In this document: piece by piece, positions 36,404 through 44,830 of the stretch | How positions within the stretch are numbered: the first letter of the stretch is position 1 | How the letters are laid out: each line of letters begins with the position of its first letter | From: Ensifer adhaerens | GTDB lineage: Bacteria; Pseudomonadota; Alphaproteobacteria; Rhizobiales; Rhizobiaceae | DNA: 64,000 nucleotides | NCBI RefSeq assembly: GCF_013283195.1 | Contig: NZ_JABEKT010000001.1 | Coordinates: 2,863,473-2,927,472, forward strand | Reading direction: 5' to 3' | The notes under the pieces: model-generated | Told to the model about the DNA's origin: nothing | Seen by the model: only the letters and a program-made list of their open reading frames with translations | Database searches by the model: none | Made by a program: the position numbers and the translations under genes

Positions 36404-38056
36404 TTACTGCCCATGCTGCTTGCGCATCGCCTCGGCGATCTGTGCTTTGACGCCGTCTATTCCGAAACTTGCACCCTTCTGCATCGGCGGAAATTCGATC
36501 GCCGACTTTGCCAGTTCCTCAACTCTTTGCTGGACGAGGACAAAGCGCCAGAACTCGAACTTGTACCATTCAAAATACTCTTGCGAACCGACGTTGCCCT
36601 TGAAGAAGGCCGTCCGCTCGAACGGATCAAGGCGCAGGTTTACAACGGTCGGCACATCCAGCTTGATGGTGTTGCCGATCCAACCATCAGGCTGTTCCAT
36701 GAAGGTGTATTTGTAGTCATCGATACGGGCCGCGCCGAGCACGCTTTCGGCGAAATACCAGATCTCGTGGCGGTTCGACGGGCCGGTTCCAGCGAGCAGG
36801 CTGGTCTGATCATAGCCATCAAGGTGAACCTTGTAGGTCTGGCCACTGAGTTCCTTGCCCGCTCTCAGTTCGACGGCAATGTTGGTACTCCCGGCAGCGG
36901 CCACAAGTGTGGGGAACCAGTCGAGGCCGGACATCAGCCCGTTGCATATCGAACCCGGAGGAACATGCCCTGGCCACCGGATCATTGCCGGAGCGCGGAA
37001 GCCGCCTTCGTAGGTGGTGCCTTTTCCGCCGAAGAACGGTGTCTGTCCGCCATCGGGCCAGGTAAAGTTTTCCGTGCCGTTGTCGGTGGTGAATATGACG
37101 ATGGTGTTGTCATCGTCGCCCATGTCCTTGAGCTTTTGCATGGTGTCGCCGACAATGTCGTCCAACTGGGCCATTCCTGCTTCATGGATGGTCCAGCCGT
37201 TCTCCGAGTTGCGCATCTTCTCGTACTTTTCCGACAGATGCGTAACGATGTGCATCCGTGTCGGGTTTAGCCAAAGGAAGAACGGCTTGCCGTCGGCCTT
37301 TGCCTTGTCGATGAACTTGAAGGACAGGTCCCGAATTTCGTCATCGACCGTCTCCATGCGCTTCGGGTAGAGCGTGCCGGCATCCTCGATCTTCTGTTTG
37401 CCGATCTTGCCCCATCGCGGCATTTCCGTCGGGTCGTCCACTTCGGTGGCCCAGGAGTGGACCATGTTGCGCGGACCGACAACGTTCAGCAATTCCTGCG
37501 GATAACCAGGATGCGCAGGGTCTTCCATCGCATCCAGGTGGTAGAGGTAGCCGAAGAATTCATCGAACCCATGAACGGTCGGCAGGAACTCGTTGAGATC
37601 GCCGAGATGGTTCTTGCCGAACTGTCCTGTGGCATAGCCCATCGACTTCAGTACCGTTGCGATAGTGGGCGCAGCAGCAGGCAGACCGATGGGCGAGCCT
37701 GCCTGTCCGACCGTGGTCATGCCGGTTCGAACCGGAAGTTGCCCGGTAATGAAATTGGCCCGTCCCGCCGTGCAACTCGCCTCGGCGTAGTAATCTGTAA
37801 AGAGCATCCCCTCTGCGGCAAGCTTGTCGAGATGGGGAGTGCGGCCCGCCATCATGCCGCGATTGTAGGCACCGATATTCCAGATGCCGACATCGTCCGC
37901 CATGATGACCACTATGTTTGGTTTCTTGCCGGCTGTTTGCGCCATCGCGCTGCGGCTCAAGGTAACGCTCGCAGTGGTGCCAATTGCCGACATCGCCAGC
38001 AGCGACCCGCCGGTTAACAGTATATCTCTTCGCGTTGGAGTTGCATCGCTTGCCAT
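36404..38056 (-). CDS. Arylsulfatase-type sulfatase 1, Tat-exported
   Basis: The 550-residue protein has a Tat signal (TRRDILLTGG, cleavage near SAMAQ) and a sulfatase domain: PNIVVIMADDVG (metal aspartates), active-site ASCTAGRA with C95 as the formylglycine precursor and R99, GKNHLGD, and TTDNG. The motif is CTAGR rather than CxPSR. It hydrolyses a sulfate ester in the periplasm. The ATG at 38056 has GGAGGA 6 nt upstream; one two codons earlier abuts it. Codon use is slightly less GC-biased. The gene lies between 3'-end remnants of TSUP and MFS genes. Confidence 0.93.
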   Translation of the reverse strand: MASDATPTRRDILLTGGSLLAMSAIGTTASVTLSRSAMAQTAGKKPNIVVIMADDVGIWNIGAYNRGMMAGRTPHLDKLAAEGMLFTDYYAEASCTAGRANFITGQLPVRTGMTTVGQAGSPIGLPAAAPTIATVLKSMGYATGQFGKNHLGDLNEFLPTVHGFDEFFGYLYHLDAMEDPAHPGYPQELLNVVGPRNMVHSWATEVDDPTEMPRWGKIGKQKIEDAGTLYPKRMETVDDEIRDLSFKFIDKAKADGKPFFLWLNPTRMHIVTHLSEKYEKMRNSENGWTIHEAGMAQLDDIVGDTMQKLKDMGDDDNTIVIFTTDNGTENFTWPDGGQTPFFGGKGTTYEGGFRAPAMIRWPGHVPPGSICNGLMSGLDWFPTLVAAAGSTNIAVELRAGKELSGQTYKVHLDGYDQTSLLAGTGPSNRHEIWYFAESVLGAARIDDYKYTFMEQPDGWIGNTIKLDVPTVVNLRLDPFERTAFFKGNVGSQEYFEWYKFEFWRFVLVQQRVEELAKSAIEFPPMQKGASFGIDGVKAQIAEAMRKQHGQ

Positions 38057-38462
38057 GCTCATTCCTCCGTTTGGTCAGGCAAAAACAGAGCAACGCGCGG
38101 TGCGGCGGGATTGTAATGGGGAGGCCGTGGCTTCGGATTGCTCTGTCGTGAGAGCCGCGCGAAATCGCGTTCCTTGCCGATCCTGGCAAGGCCTGTCGGC
38201 TCGCCTGATCCAACACTATGCTACCACAAACGAGCCGATTGCAAGTCACGGTAGGTAACGGGCCCGATTAAAGCGACGCGGCCAAGAAATGCAACTCAGG
38301 ATGGATCCCCTTGGTTGCCCAAAGATGCCTTGATGATACAGTAGCCGCAAGGTCGAAAGCGACCCTTGTCGCATTTGCTGTCTACTATGCTCTGGCGCGA
38401 AGCGATCAACGATGGTTCATTCAGTTCCGGCAAGCCCGCCGGGGCGGCGTCGGCTCCAAACA

Positions 38463-38516
38463 CAAGCCGAAAACCAACGGCACGCAGATCGTGTCGATAA
38501 CGACGACCAAGAGAAA
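38463..38516 (-). pseudogene. Remnant of a TetA-like MFS gene 3' end
   Basis: The plus-strand sequence from CAAGCCGAAAA to ACGACGACC aligns with 34656-34709 at the end of the intact MFS gene, about 85% by eye. On the minus strand it reads VVVIDTICVPLVFGL against VVVVYAIAVPLIFGL. No other part of an MFS gene is adjacent. The remaining spacer between sulfatase 1 and TSUP (38057-38462, 38517-38597) has no gene. Confidence 0.78.
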
Positions 38517-38597
38517 CCGACATTGATGCATCAGGCACCAGGATGACAACGAAGGTGCCAAGTGTTGCATTTTGTGATGCAAATGAGAGTGCTTCAA

Positions 38598-39410
38598 TCA
38601 GCTGTGCCGCCAGACCTTTGCGGCAGAGATCAGCAAAATCACAGCGAGGGCCGGCAGCAGGACGCCGTTAGGTACGACACCTAAAAGCAATCCACCGATG
38701 AAGGTGCCGACGATCGAGCCGGCCGCCATCATGAGGAGGAAGCGCGTGTTGCGTCTCAGAACGGAGAAGCTTTGGTCTCGACTGTATCGGGTAAAGCCGA
38801 CCAACATCGTCGGCAGGCTCACGGCCAGTGAAAGGCTGCCCGCCAGTTTTATGTCCGCGCCGAACAGAAGCACAAGGGTGGGTATCAGCAGTTCGCCACC
38901 GGCGACACCCAAGAGCGAGGCGACGATGCCGATGACGAAACCTGCCACGACACCGGCAACGAGTTGCGCCGATCCGGTCAGGAGTGACTGCCCCGCTGTC
39001 GCATCATGGCCCGCAACCAGAATGACCGCGATCACGACGAGCAAGGCCGCGATGACCTTATAGAGGGTTTCGGACCGGAGACGCGTCGCCCACCCTGCCC
39101 CGAACCATGCGCCCAACAGGCTGCCAGCGAGCAGATTGACCACAATGGACCAGTTTTCCGCAATCGCTCCAAACGGAACGGTGGCGGCCCGGAACGGCAG
39201 GGCTGTCGCAACGACGACCAGGCTCATCGCCTTGTTGAGGATGACGGCTTCCAGCGCGGCAAAGTTGAACAGGCCAATGAGCAGCGGCAAGCGGAACTCT
39301 GCCCCGCCAAGGCCGATGAGGCCGCCGAGTGCGCCGATCACTGCGCCGCCGCCGAATGCTGCCGGCGCGCTGCGCGCAGGAGTGGTGGACGTGTTGGCAG
39401 AGGTTTCCAT
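38598..39410 (-). CDS. TSUP family sulfite/sulfonate exporter (TauE/SafE)
   Basis: A 270-residue membrane protein with about 8 hydrophobic segments in two repeats: GALGGLIGLGGAEFRLPLL in the first half and IVASLLGVAGGELLIPTLVL in the second, the paired glycine-rich motifs of TauE/SafE. Family members export sulfite, sulfoacetate or related organosulfur anions. The ATG at 39410 is preferred over an upstream TTG. Close to sulfatase 1, a link to sulfur metabolism is plausible but not shown. Confidence 0.91.
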   Translation of the reverse strand: METSANTSTTPARSAPAAFGGGAVIGALGGLIGLGGAEFRLPLLIGLFNFAALEAVILNKAMSLVVVATALPFRAATVPFGAIAENWSIVVNLLAGSLLGAWFGAGWATRLRSETLYKVIAALLVVIAVILVAGHDATAGQSLLTGSAQLVAGVVAGFVIGIVASLLGVAGGELLIPTLVLLFGADIKLAGSLSLAVSLPTMLVGFTRYSRDQSFSVLRRNTRFLLMMAAGSIVGTFIGGLLLGVVPNGVLLPALAVILLISAAKVWRHS

Positions 39411-39514
39411 GAGCGATAGGAATATATCCAAATGTAACGCTTCGGATAATCAACAGATGCTGACAGGTGTGCCACAGTATCGACGGTCTATCTCGTCAGC
39501 GAAGGAACCTTTTT

Positions 39515-40096
39515 GTGGATAGCAAGCTGCGCCGCGTCGTTCTCATCGTCGCCCTGTTGAACCTGGCCTATTTCGGGGTTGAATTCCTCGTAGCGCTTGC
39601 GATCGGCTCTGTGTCTCTCCTCGCCGACAGCGTCGATTTCCTGGAAGATGCGTCCGTCAACGTGCTGATTTTCTTTGCGCTGGCCTGGACAGTGCGCAGC
39701 CGCGCCCGGGTCGGCATGGCGATGGCATTCATTCTGCTTGTCCCCGCGCTTGCCTTCTTGTGGACGGCCTGGGCGAAGTTCATGGACCCGATCCCGCCCG
39801 AACCCTTTGCCTTGTCGCTGACGGGCTTCGGCGCGCTTCTGGTCAACCTGTTCTGCGCCTACCTTCTCGTCCAGTACCGTCATACGAGCGGCAGCCTGAC
39901 GCGGGCAGCGTTCCTGTCTGCCCGCAACGATGCCTTCGCCAACATCGCGATCATCGGCGCGGGCCTGGCGACGGCTTACCTGTGGCATTCGGCCTGGCCG
40001 GATCTGATCGTCGGGCTGGGGATCGCGCTGATGAACATGGATGCAGCGCGGGAAGTCTGGGAAGCCGCGCGCGAGGAACACGACGCCGTGGCATAG
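39515..40096 (+). CDS. Short cation diffusion facilitator-like transporter
   Basis: The 193-residue membrane protein has about five to six hydrophobic segments with CDF-like motifs: LVALAIGSVSLLADSVDFLE in helix 2 (Asp-x-x-x-Asp in place of His-x-x-x-Asp) and SARNDAFANIAIIGAG in helix 5. It ends after the membrane domain and lacks the cytosolic metal-binding C-terminal domain of typical CDFs. The GTG start at 39515 has GAAGGA 8 nt upstream. It is divergent from TSUP. Substrate metal is unknown. Confidence 0.8.
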   Translation: MDSKLRRVVLIVALLNLAYFGVEFLVALAIGSVSLLADSVDFLEDASVNVLIFFALAWTVRSRARVGMAMAFILLVPALAFLWTAWAKFMDPIPPEPFALSLTGFGALLVNLFCAYLLVQYRHTSGSLTRAAFLSARNDAFANIAIIGAGLATAYLWHSAWPDLIVGLGIALMNMDAAREVWEAAREEHDAVA

Positions 40097-40176
40097 TTCG
40101 TGCCGACTGGCGCCGCAACCGCGCGCCAAACGCGGCCGCAGCCGACGAACGCCGGCTGAAACGGGTGACCGAAGCA

Positions 40177-40282
40177 CTAAAGCATTTCCAGGAAAAGTGC
40201 GGAGCGGTTTTCCGTCAGGAAATGCGTAAAAACAGAGACATAGAGCGTTTCTGTGTTTCCGTCCAAATCGGAAACGCTCTAG
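40177..40282. repeat. 106-bp MITE-like element, copy A
   Basis: It runs from CTAAAGCATTTCC to GGAAACGCTCTAG, so the ends are inverted repeats. Copy B at 59471-59576 has exactly the same length and about 80% identity, including AGGAAATGCGTAAAAACA and GAGCGTTTCTG. No coding capacity. It lies in the 353-bp spacer between the CDF-like and VOC genes, in which nothing else is seen. Confidence 0.87.
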
Positions 40283-40449
40283 GGGCGCCCGCCAGTCCGG
40301 CGTCCCCGACCTCGCCCTCTGTCCAAAAAACGGCGCCCAACCTGACGGTGGTCGCGGACGGTTTGCTTCGCTGTCCGGAGCCACCCGCCCTGCACCACCC
40401 ACCCCATTTCGCACCAGGGCCGGCCGAACACGCGCGACGGCCGGAGGCC

Positions 40450-40923
40450 TCAGCCGCGCCTTGCCGCTTCGATCGCGGCGACATCGATCTTCCTCATAGT
40501 CATCATCGCGTCGAAAGCACGCTTTGCCTCAGCGCCGCCAACCGCAAGCGCCTCGGTCAGCACCCGCGGCGTGATCTGCCAGGAAATGCCCCACTTGTCC
40601 TTGCACCAGCCGCAATCGCTTTCCTTGCCGCCGTTGCCGACAATGGCGTTCCAGTAGCGGTCGGTTTCCGCCTGATCGTCGGTGGCGATCTGGAAGGAGA
40701 ACGCCTCGCTATGCGTGAACGCGGTGCCGCCGTTGAGCCCGATGCAGGCAACGCCTGCAACCGTGAACTCGACGACCAGGACGTCACCCTGCTTGCCGGA
40801 CGGATAGTCACCAGGCGCGCGAATGACGGCCCCCACAGCGCTGTCGGGAAAGGTCTGGGCGTAGAAGCGGGCTGCCTCCTCGGCGTCCTTGTCGTACCAT
40901 ACGCAAATCGTGTTCTTGGCCAT
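40450..40923 (-). CDS. VOC superfamily protein (PhnB/3-demethylubiquinone methyltransferase-like)
   Basis: A 157-residue single-domain protein of the glyoxalase/VOC fold, with ICVWYDKDAEEAARFYAQTF at the start, GGTAFTHSEAFSFQI in the middle and CKDKWGISWQITP near the end; these segments are typical of the PhnB-like group. Members of this subgroup mostly lack a known reaction. Monocistronic, starting at an ATG within CATGCC at 40921-40923. Confidence 0.88.
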   Translation of the reverse strand: MAKNTICVWYDKDAEEAARFYAQTFPDSAVGAVIRAPGDYPSGKQGDVLVVEFTVAGVACIGLNGGTAFTHSEAFSFQIATDDQAETDRYWNAIVGNGGKESDCGWCKDKWGISWQITPRVLTEALAVGGAEAKRAFDAMMTMRKIDVAAIEAARRG

Positions 40924-41072
40924 GCCTGTCTTCCTCTCGCTGTTCGTTTCCCACTTGGCGGTTGAGATAAGGCGCTGCCCGTCATTCTCCAGTCCGGGCC
41001 AGCCATTTGGGGAAAAGCCAAGCGGGCACAGAACCGGCAGGCCACACCTGCCCCTTGATCGCTTGCGAGAAT

Positions 41073-42395
41073 TCAGTTCAGCTTGACGAGCGCCGGCGGC
41101 CAGTATGTGCCGTTCGCAACGCCGTCGAGCGGGCCATAGAAGCGGAACGTCAGACGGAATTTTTGCCCCTTGGGGATCGGGAGCCAGTTTCCATCCGGCG
41201 CGTCGGCGGGCTTGTCGGTTGCGAAATAGAGCGTCAGCGAACCATCCGAACCAAACTCCGGATGCGTCTGCTCATTGAGCAGGAAGCGGTTCAGAGGGTT
41301 CGGCAGAACGCGGAAGTGGACGTTGTCGACGGCGATAACCGACCAGAAATACTTGGCAAAGCGCGACGGCAAAGCGTCCTTCGGGAAGGTCATCTTGTAG
41401 GCGTGGTCTCCGGTCAGCTCGTCACCGCCATCGTCCTTGCTGCCACGATAGTAGAGAACCTCGGGCTTGACGTTTGCCCAGATGCCGCCGTTGTTGACCA
41501 GCGTCCGCGCCAGATAATCCAGCCCATATTCTCCAACGACACCCGGACGCGCCCAGCCGTTTTGAACGACGCCATGCCCGATCGTGAGCCCCGCCTTGCC
41601 GATCTGCGCGAAGGCCTGTTGCTTGATGATGTCGTCCACGCGGCTGCGTTCCTGCGCATTGTCTTTGATCGCCGACGCGATCGCGCGCGCATCGGCCTGC
41701 CGTTTCTCAAGCCCGACGCTTAAATCCGGTTCGCCATCCAGCGCCGCGGCAGCGGCCTCGAATGCCTCCACACCCGGAAGCTTGTCGAGATCGAAGATCG
41801 GCGTCTTCGGGATATCCGGCAGCTTTGGCGCGCCGGTCGCGCGCAGCTTGAAATCATGCTGTAGCGCCACGGCCCGCTCCGAATCGTTGCCAAGCGCCAC
41901 GCGGGCCAGAACCCGGGCATGCGGCACCGGCAGATCGATGCGCATCATGTTACCGGGCAATTCGACCTTCGCGCCCTGCAGGCATACGGCAAAATCCCCC
42001 GAGGCTCTGCCGGGAAACAGGCGCTCGTTGATGTTGGCGAGCGTCTCGCCCCAGCCGTTCAGGAACTGGACCGTGTAGTAGCGGTCGTTGATTTCGGGGA
42101 CCGTGACGATGGTGCAGCTATTCTCGTCCACCGCAACCCAGGCCTCGGAATAGGCGACATCCAGGTTGGGGTTGGGCCAGTCGACCGCGCCGGGCTTCCG
42201 GTGGATCAGTTCGTTCCACTTGAAGCCCTCCTGGAAGTCGAGCTGCTGCTGTCGCGTGATGAGCAGGCGGCCAAGAAGATAGATGTAGGCTTCGCTGACT
42301 TCCTCGTCGGTCGGCTGCTGAGCCAGCGCCGGAGAGCCGACCGACACGAGGCCGCACATGAGCAACAGGCTGACGGTGGACTGCAATCGGTTCAT
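41073..42395 (-). CDS. DUF1254/DUF1214 domain secreted protein
   Basis: The 440-residue protein has a signal peptide (MNRLQSTVSLLLMCGLVSVGSPALA), an N-terminal DUF1254 domain (about 35-165: NPNLDVAYSEAWVAVDE, DRYYTVQFLNGWGETLANI) and a C-terminal DUF1214 domain (about 320-430: FWSVIAVDNVHFRVLPNPLN, GSLTLYFATDKP, GNWLPIPKG). Function is unknown; the proteins are periplasmic. A GTAAC-type motif 58-70 bp upstream is shared with two sulfatase genes, hinting at a common regulator. Confidence 0.92.
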   Translation of the reverse strand: MNRLQSTVSLLLMCGLVSVGSPALAQQPTDEEVSEAYIYLLGRLLITRQQQLDFQEGFKWNELIHRKPGAVDWPNPNLDVAYSEAWVAVDENSCTIVTVPEINDRYYTVQFLNGWGETLANINERLFPGRASGDFAVCLQGAKVELPGNMMRIDLPVPHARVLARVALGNDSERAVALQHDFKLRATGAPKLPDIPKTPIFDLDKLPGVEAFEAAAAALDGEPDLSVGLEKRQADARAIASAIKDNAQERSRVDDIIKQQAFAQIGKAGLTIGHGVVQNGWARPGVVGEYGLDYLARTLVNNGGIWANVKPEVLYYRGSKDDGGDELTGDHAYKMTFPKDALPSRFAKYFWSVIAVDNVHFRVLPNPLNRFLLNEQTHPEFGSDGSLTLYFATDKPADAPDGNWLPIPKGQKFRLTFRFYGPLDGVANGTYWPPALVKLN

Positions 42396-42452
42396 GGTCG
42401 GTCCTCCCTGTTTTCGCAGCGACGATGCGCTTTGCCGTGTCCCAGGGAAAGT

Positions 42453-42465
42453 ACGTTACGGTTAC
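42453..42465 (-). promoter_or_regulatory. GTAAC-type motif upstream of the DUF1254 gene
   Basis: Reading GTAACCGTAACGT on the minus strand, 58 bp before the DUF1254 start. It is a direct rather than inverted arrangement of the GTAAC unit found at 55784, 62381 and 34573. Confidence 0.4.
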
Positions 42466-42590
42466 ATCGCCGCCGAATGGTTTCGGCTCACCAGCGCCCC
42501 TGCCACACGCGCGACCAAACAGCTTTCCCGCTCAAAGTTAGGGGAAGATCGCTTCGCAGCCCGCGCCCGGCGAATGCCTTTCGCTTGCGC

Positions 42591-44549
42591 TCATCCCGCC
42601 TGCGCCGTCCCATGGGCATGGATCACCGCGTCTGCCTCCTTGCCGTAGAGCTCCTCGAAGTGGTCGAAGCTCTTGGAGAAATAGCCGATCCCTTGCGTTG
42701 CCGAGCGCAGCGCCCGCGCCAGCTCGTCGAGAACTGCTCCCGGCACCAGCGCGCGAAAGACATCCCAGCCCTTGGCCGCCTCGTCGCGGTCGAAACCCAG
42801 CACCTGCCCCTTGTAGGTGGAAACGATCGGCACCAGGCTGCCGGAATAGATCGACGGAATGTGGATCTCGACACGCACCACCGGCTGCATCAGCACAGCG
42901 GAGGCTTGCGACAATGCCTGGCGCACCCCCATCTTGGCGGCGGCGCGGAAGGCGAATTCGGAGCTGTCGACGGCGTGATGTTGTCCGTCCGTCAGCGTCA
43001 CACCGACATCGATCACCTGGAAGCCGAGCGGCCCCTTTTCCATCGCCTCGCGCGCACCCGCCTCGATCGCGGGAATGAAGTTGCGCGGCACAGCGCCCCC
43101 TTTCACCGTTTCGTTGAAGCTGAAGCCGCCGCCGCGCTCGTTGGGGTGCACGCTGAGCTTCACGTCGGCAAACTGCCCGGCGCCCCCCGTCTGCTTGCGG
43201 TGGCGGTAATGCACATCGGAGGGTTTCAGCACCGTTTCGCGATAGGTCGGGCTCGGCGGCCGGTCGGTGACCCCCACATGGAAGACGTCGGCCAGCGTCT
43301 TGCAGAGATCGCGCAAGTGCACCGGCCCCTGCACGCAGATCAGCTGCGCGCCCGTGCCCTCCTCCTGCATCACCTTCAGGCTGCGATCGGTCTCGGCAAG
43401 CTTGGCCAGCGTGCCGGAAAGCTTGGTCTCGTCGCGCTCGCTGTCTGGCACCAGGATGCGCTCCAGCATCGGCGTCGGCGGCACCGTCCAGTCCGGGGCT
43501 TCGTACGCGGCCGTGGCGGTCAGAAGGGCCGGCACCGGCAAATGGTCGGATTTGACGGCGGCAAAGATCGTACCGGGCTCCGGCGTCCCTGTCGCAAGCG
43601 GCTTGCCGGTTGCCGGGTCCTGCACCGAGCCGACACCGCCACCGCCGAGCGGCGCCCCCTGCTTGATGCCACCGGAAAGTGCCCGCACCAGCACGGTCTT
43701 GCCGACATTCTGACGGTGGTAGGCGTGGAAGCTGACGGCGGCGAGGCCCGTCTCAGGGATCTTGCTTGCTGCGCCCAGCCGTTTTCGCAGCATGTCGACC
43801 GGCGGCGCCTCATGTCTCAGCGCCTTCATCAGCCGCAGGATGCCGTTGCTGTGGCTAGCAGCCCCGACAAGGACAGGAATGATCCGGTTTTCCCTGAGCA
43901 GCCGCGAAGAGATGGCATAGATGGTGTCGCTTGCCGGCTCGCGATCCTCGATCAGCTCTTCGAGCAGCCAGTCGTCGAACTCCGAGAGGTGTTCGAGCAG
44001 CTCGGCGCGCGCTTCCTTCTCGCGCTCCAGCGTCGTGTCCGGGATCTCGATCAGCGCCGAAGTCTGGCCCTCGCGATAGCGCCAGGCGCGTTCGGAGATC
44101 AGGTCGCAGCTGCCGACGATCCTGTCGCCCTCGCGGATCGGCACCTGGCGCAGGATCAGCATGTGGCTGGAATAGTCCTGCAACGCCGCGATGACGTCGC
44201 GCAGCCGCCCGCGCGGCTCATCCATGCGGTTGACGAAGATGATGCAGGGCGTGCCCGATGCCTCGATCACCTTGAGATAGGGTGCCGCCAGCACCGCCTC
44301 CTCCGGCGCCGGCGAGACGCAGAGCACGCAGGCGTCGCTAGCCAGAAGCGCGTGCTGCGCATGGGCGAGCGCTTCGGTGGCGCCGGGCGCGTCGAGCGCA
44401 CACCACGCCTCCTTGCCGATCTCGAATTCGGTGACGTTCAATCCGTAAGGTGACATGACCTTTCTGGAGCTTTCCCCCAGCGCAGCCAGTTTTTCCACCA
44501 GCGTGGATTTACCTGTCTGCGAAGGTCCAACTACCGTGAAGCAGCGCAT
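42591..44549 (-). CDS. Aberrant elongation factor G paralogue
   Basis: A 652-residue EF-G-like protein. G1 (GPSQTGKST, 8-16) and G4 (NRMD) are present and domains II-V follow (VRALSGGIKQG; GGAGQFADVKLSV; EAGAREAMEKGPLGFQVIDV). The distance from G1 to G3 (DAPG, 53-56) is about 35 residues shorter than in EF-G, so the switch I segment with RGITI is missing, and the catalytic His after DxPG is Ala57. A normal translocase role is therefore doubtful. Such paralogues sit beside a normal fusA elsewhere in the genome. A GGGGAGGA site precedes the ATG. Confidence 0.88.
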   Translation of the reverse strand: MRCFTVVGPSQTGKSTLVEKLAALGESSRKVMSPYGLNVTEFEIGKEAWCALDAPGATEALAHAQHALLASDACVLCVSPAPEEAVLAAPYLKVIEASGTPCIIFVNRMDEPRGRLRDVIAALQDYSSHMLILRQVPIREGDRIVGSCDLISERAWRYREGQTSALIEIPDTTLEREKEARAELLEHLSEFDDWLLEELIEDREPASDTIYAISSRLLRENRIIPVLVGAASHSNGILRLMKALRHEAPPVDMLRKRLGAASKIPETGLAAVSFHAYHRQNVGKTVLVRALSGGIKQGAPLGGGGVGSVQDPATGKPLATGTPEPGTIFAAVKSDHLPVPALLTATAAYEAPDWTVPPTPMLERILVPDSERDETKLSGTLAKLAETDRSLKVMQEEGTGAQLICVQGPVHLRDLCKTLADVFHVGVTDRPPSPTYRETVLKPSDVHYRHRKQTGGAGQFADVKLSVHPNERGGGFSFNETVKGGAVPRNFIPAIEAGAREAMEKGPLGFQVIDVGVTLTDGQHHAVDSSEFAFRAAAKMGVRQALSQASAVLMQPVVRVEIHIPSIYSGSLVPIVSTYKGQVLGFDRDEAAKGWDVFRALVPGAVLDELARALRSATQGIGYFSKSFDHFEELYGKEADAVIHAHGTAQAG

Positions 44550-44713
44550 CGGCGATCCTCCCCTATCGAGATCGCGAGAGCGCCGTGCGTTGCAACGCCC
44601 CGCCTCCTCTTAATTCTAGGGCAGCTTTCTGACTTTCAAAGGCGTTGCGCAAAAACGTGGGGCCGCAGCAGCGCGCAATACCGCGGACCATACGGGCGTC
44701 ACCGCACAAACTG

Positions 44714-44740
44714 ATTGCAAAACAGTATCAGTTTTGCAAT
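44714..44740 (+). promoter_or_regulatory. Operator-like palindrome upstream of GST gene
   Basis: ATTGCAAAAC (44714-44723), 7-nt spacer, GTTTTGCAAT (44731-44740): a perfect 10-bp inverted repeat, 91 bp before the GST start. Its two-turn spacing fits a dimeric repressor. No regulator gene is adjacent, so it probably responds to a distant one. Confidence 0.6.
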
Positions 44741-44830
44741 AACATCACGCGGGAAACCAGACCCCTGCGCGTTGCACGGCGCTGCCGGACACAACGCGCG
44801 CCCGAAACGTCAGCATCGGAGGCCGTCCGC

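Noticed and set aside
35982-36716. 244-codon plus-strand frame before and across the sulfatase 1 end
   Set aside because: It crosses the TSUP remnant and the antisense of the sulfatase, lacks a ribosome binding site and shows no domain.
41919-44453. 844-codon open frame on the plus strand
   Set aside because: It is antisense to the DUF1254 and EF-G-like genes; the residues are His/Arg/Gln-rich as expected from the complement of GC-rich codons, and no domain is visible.
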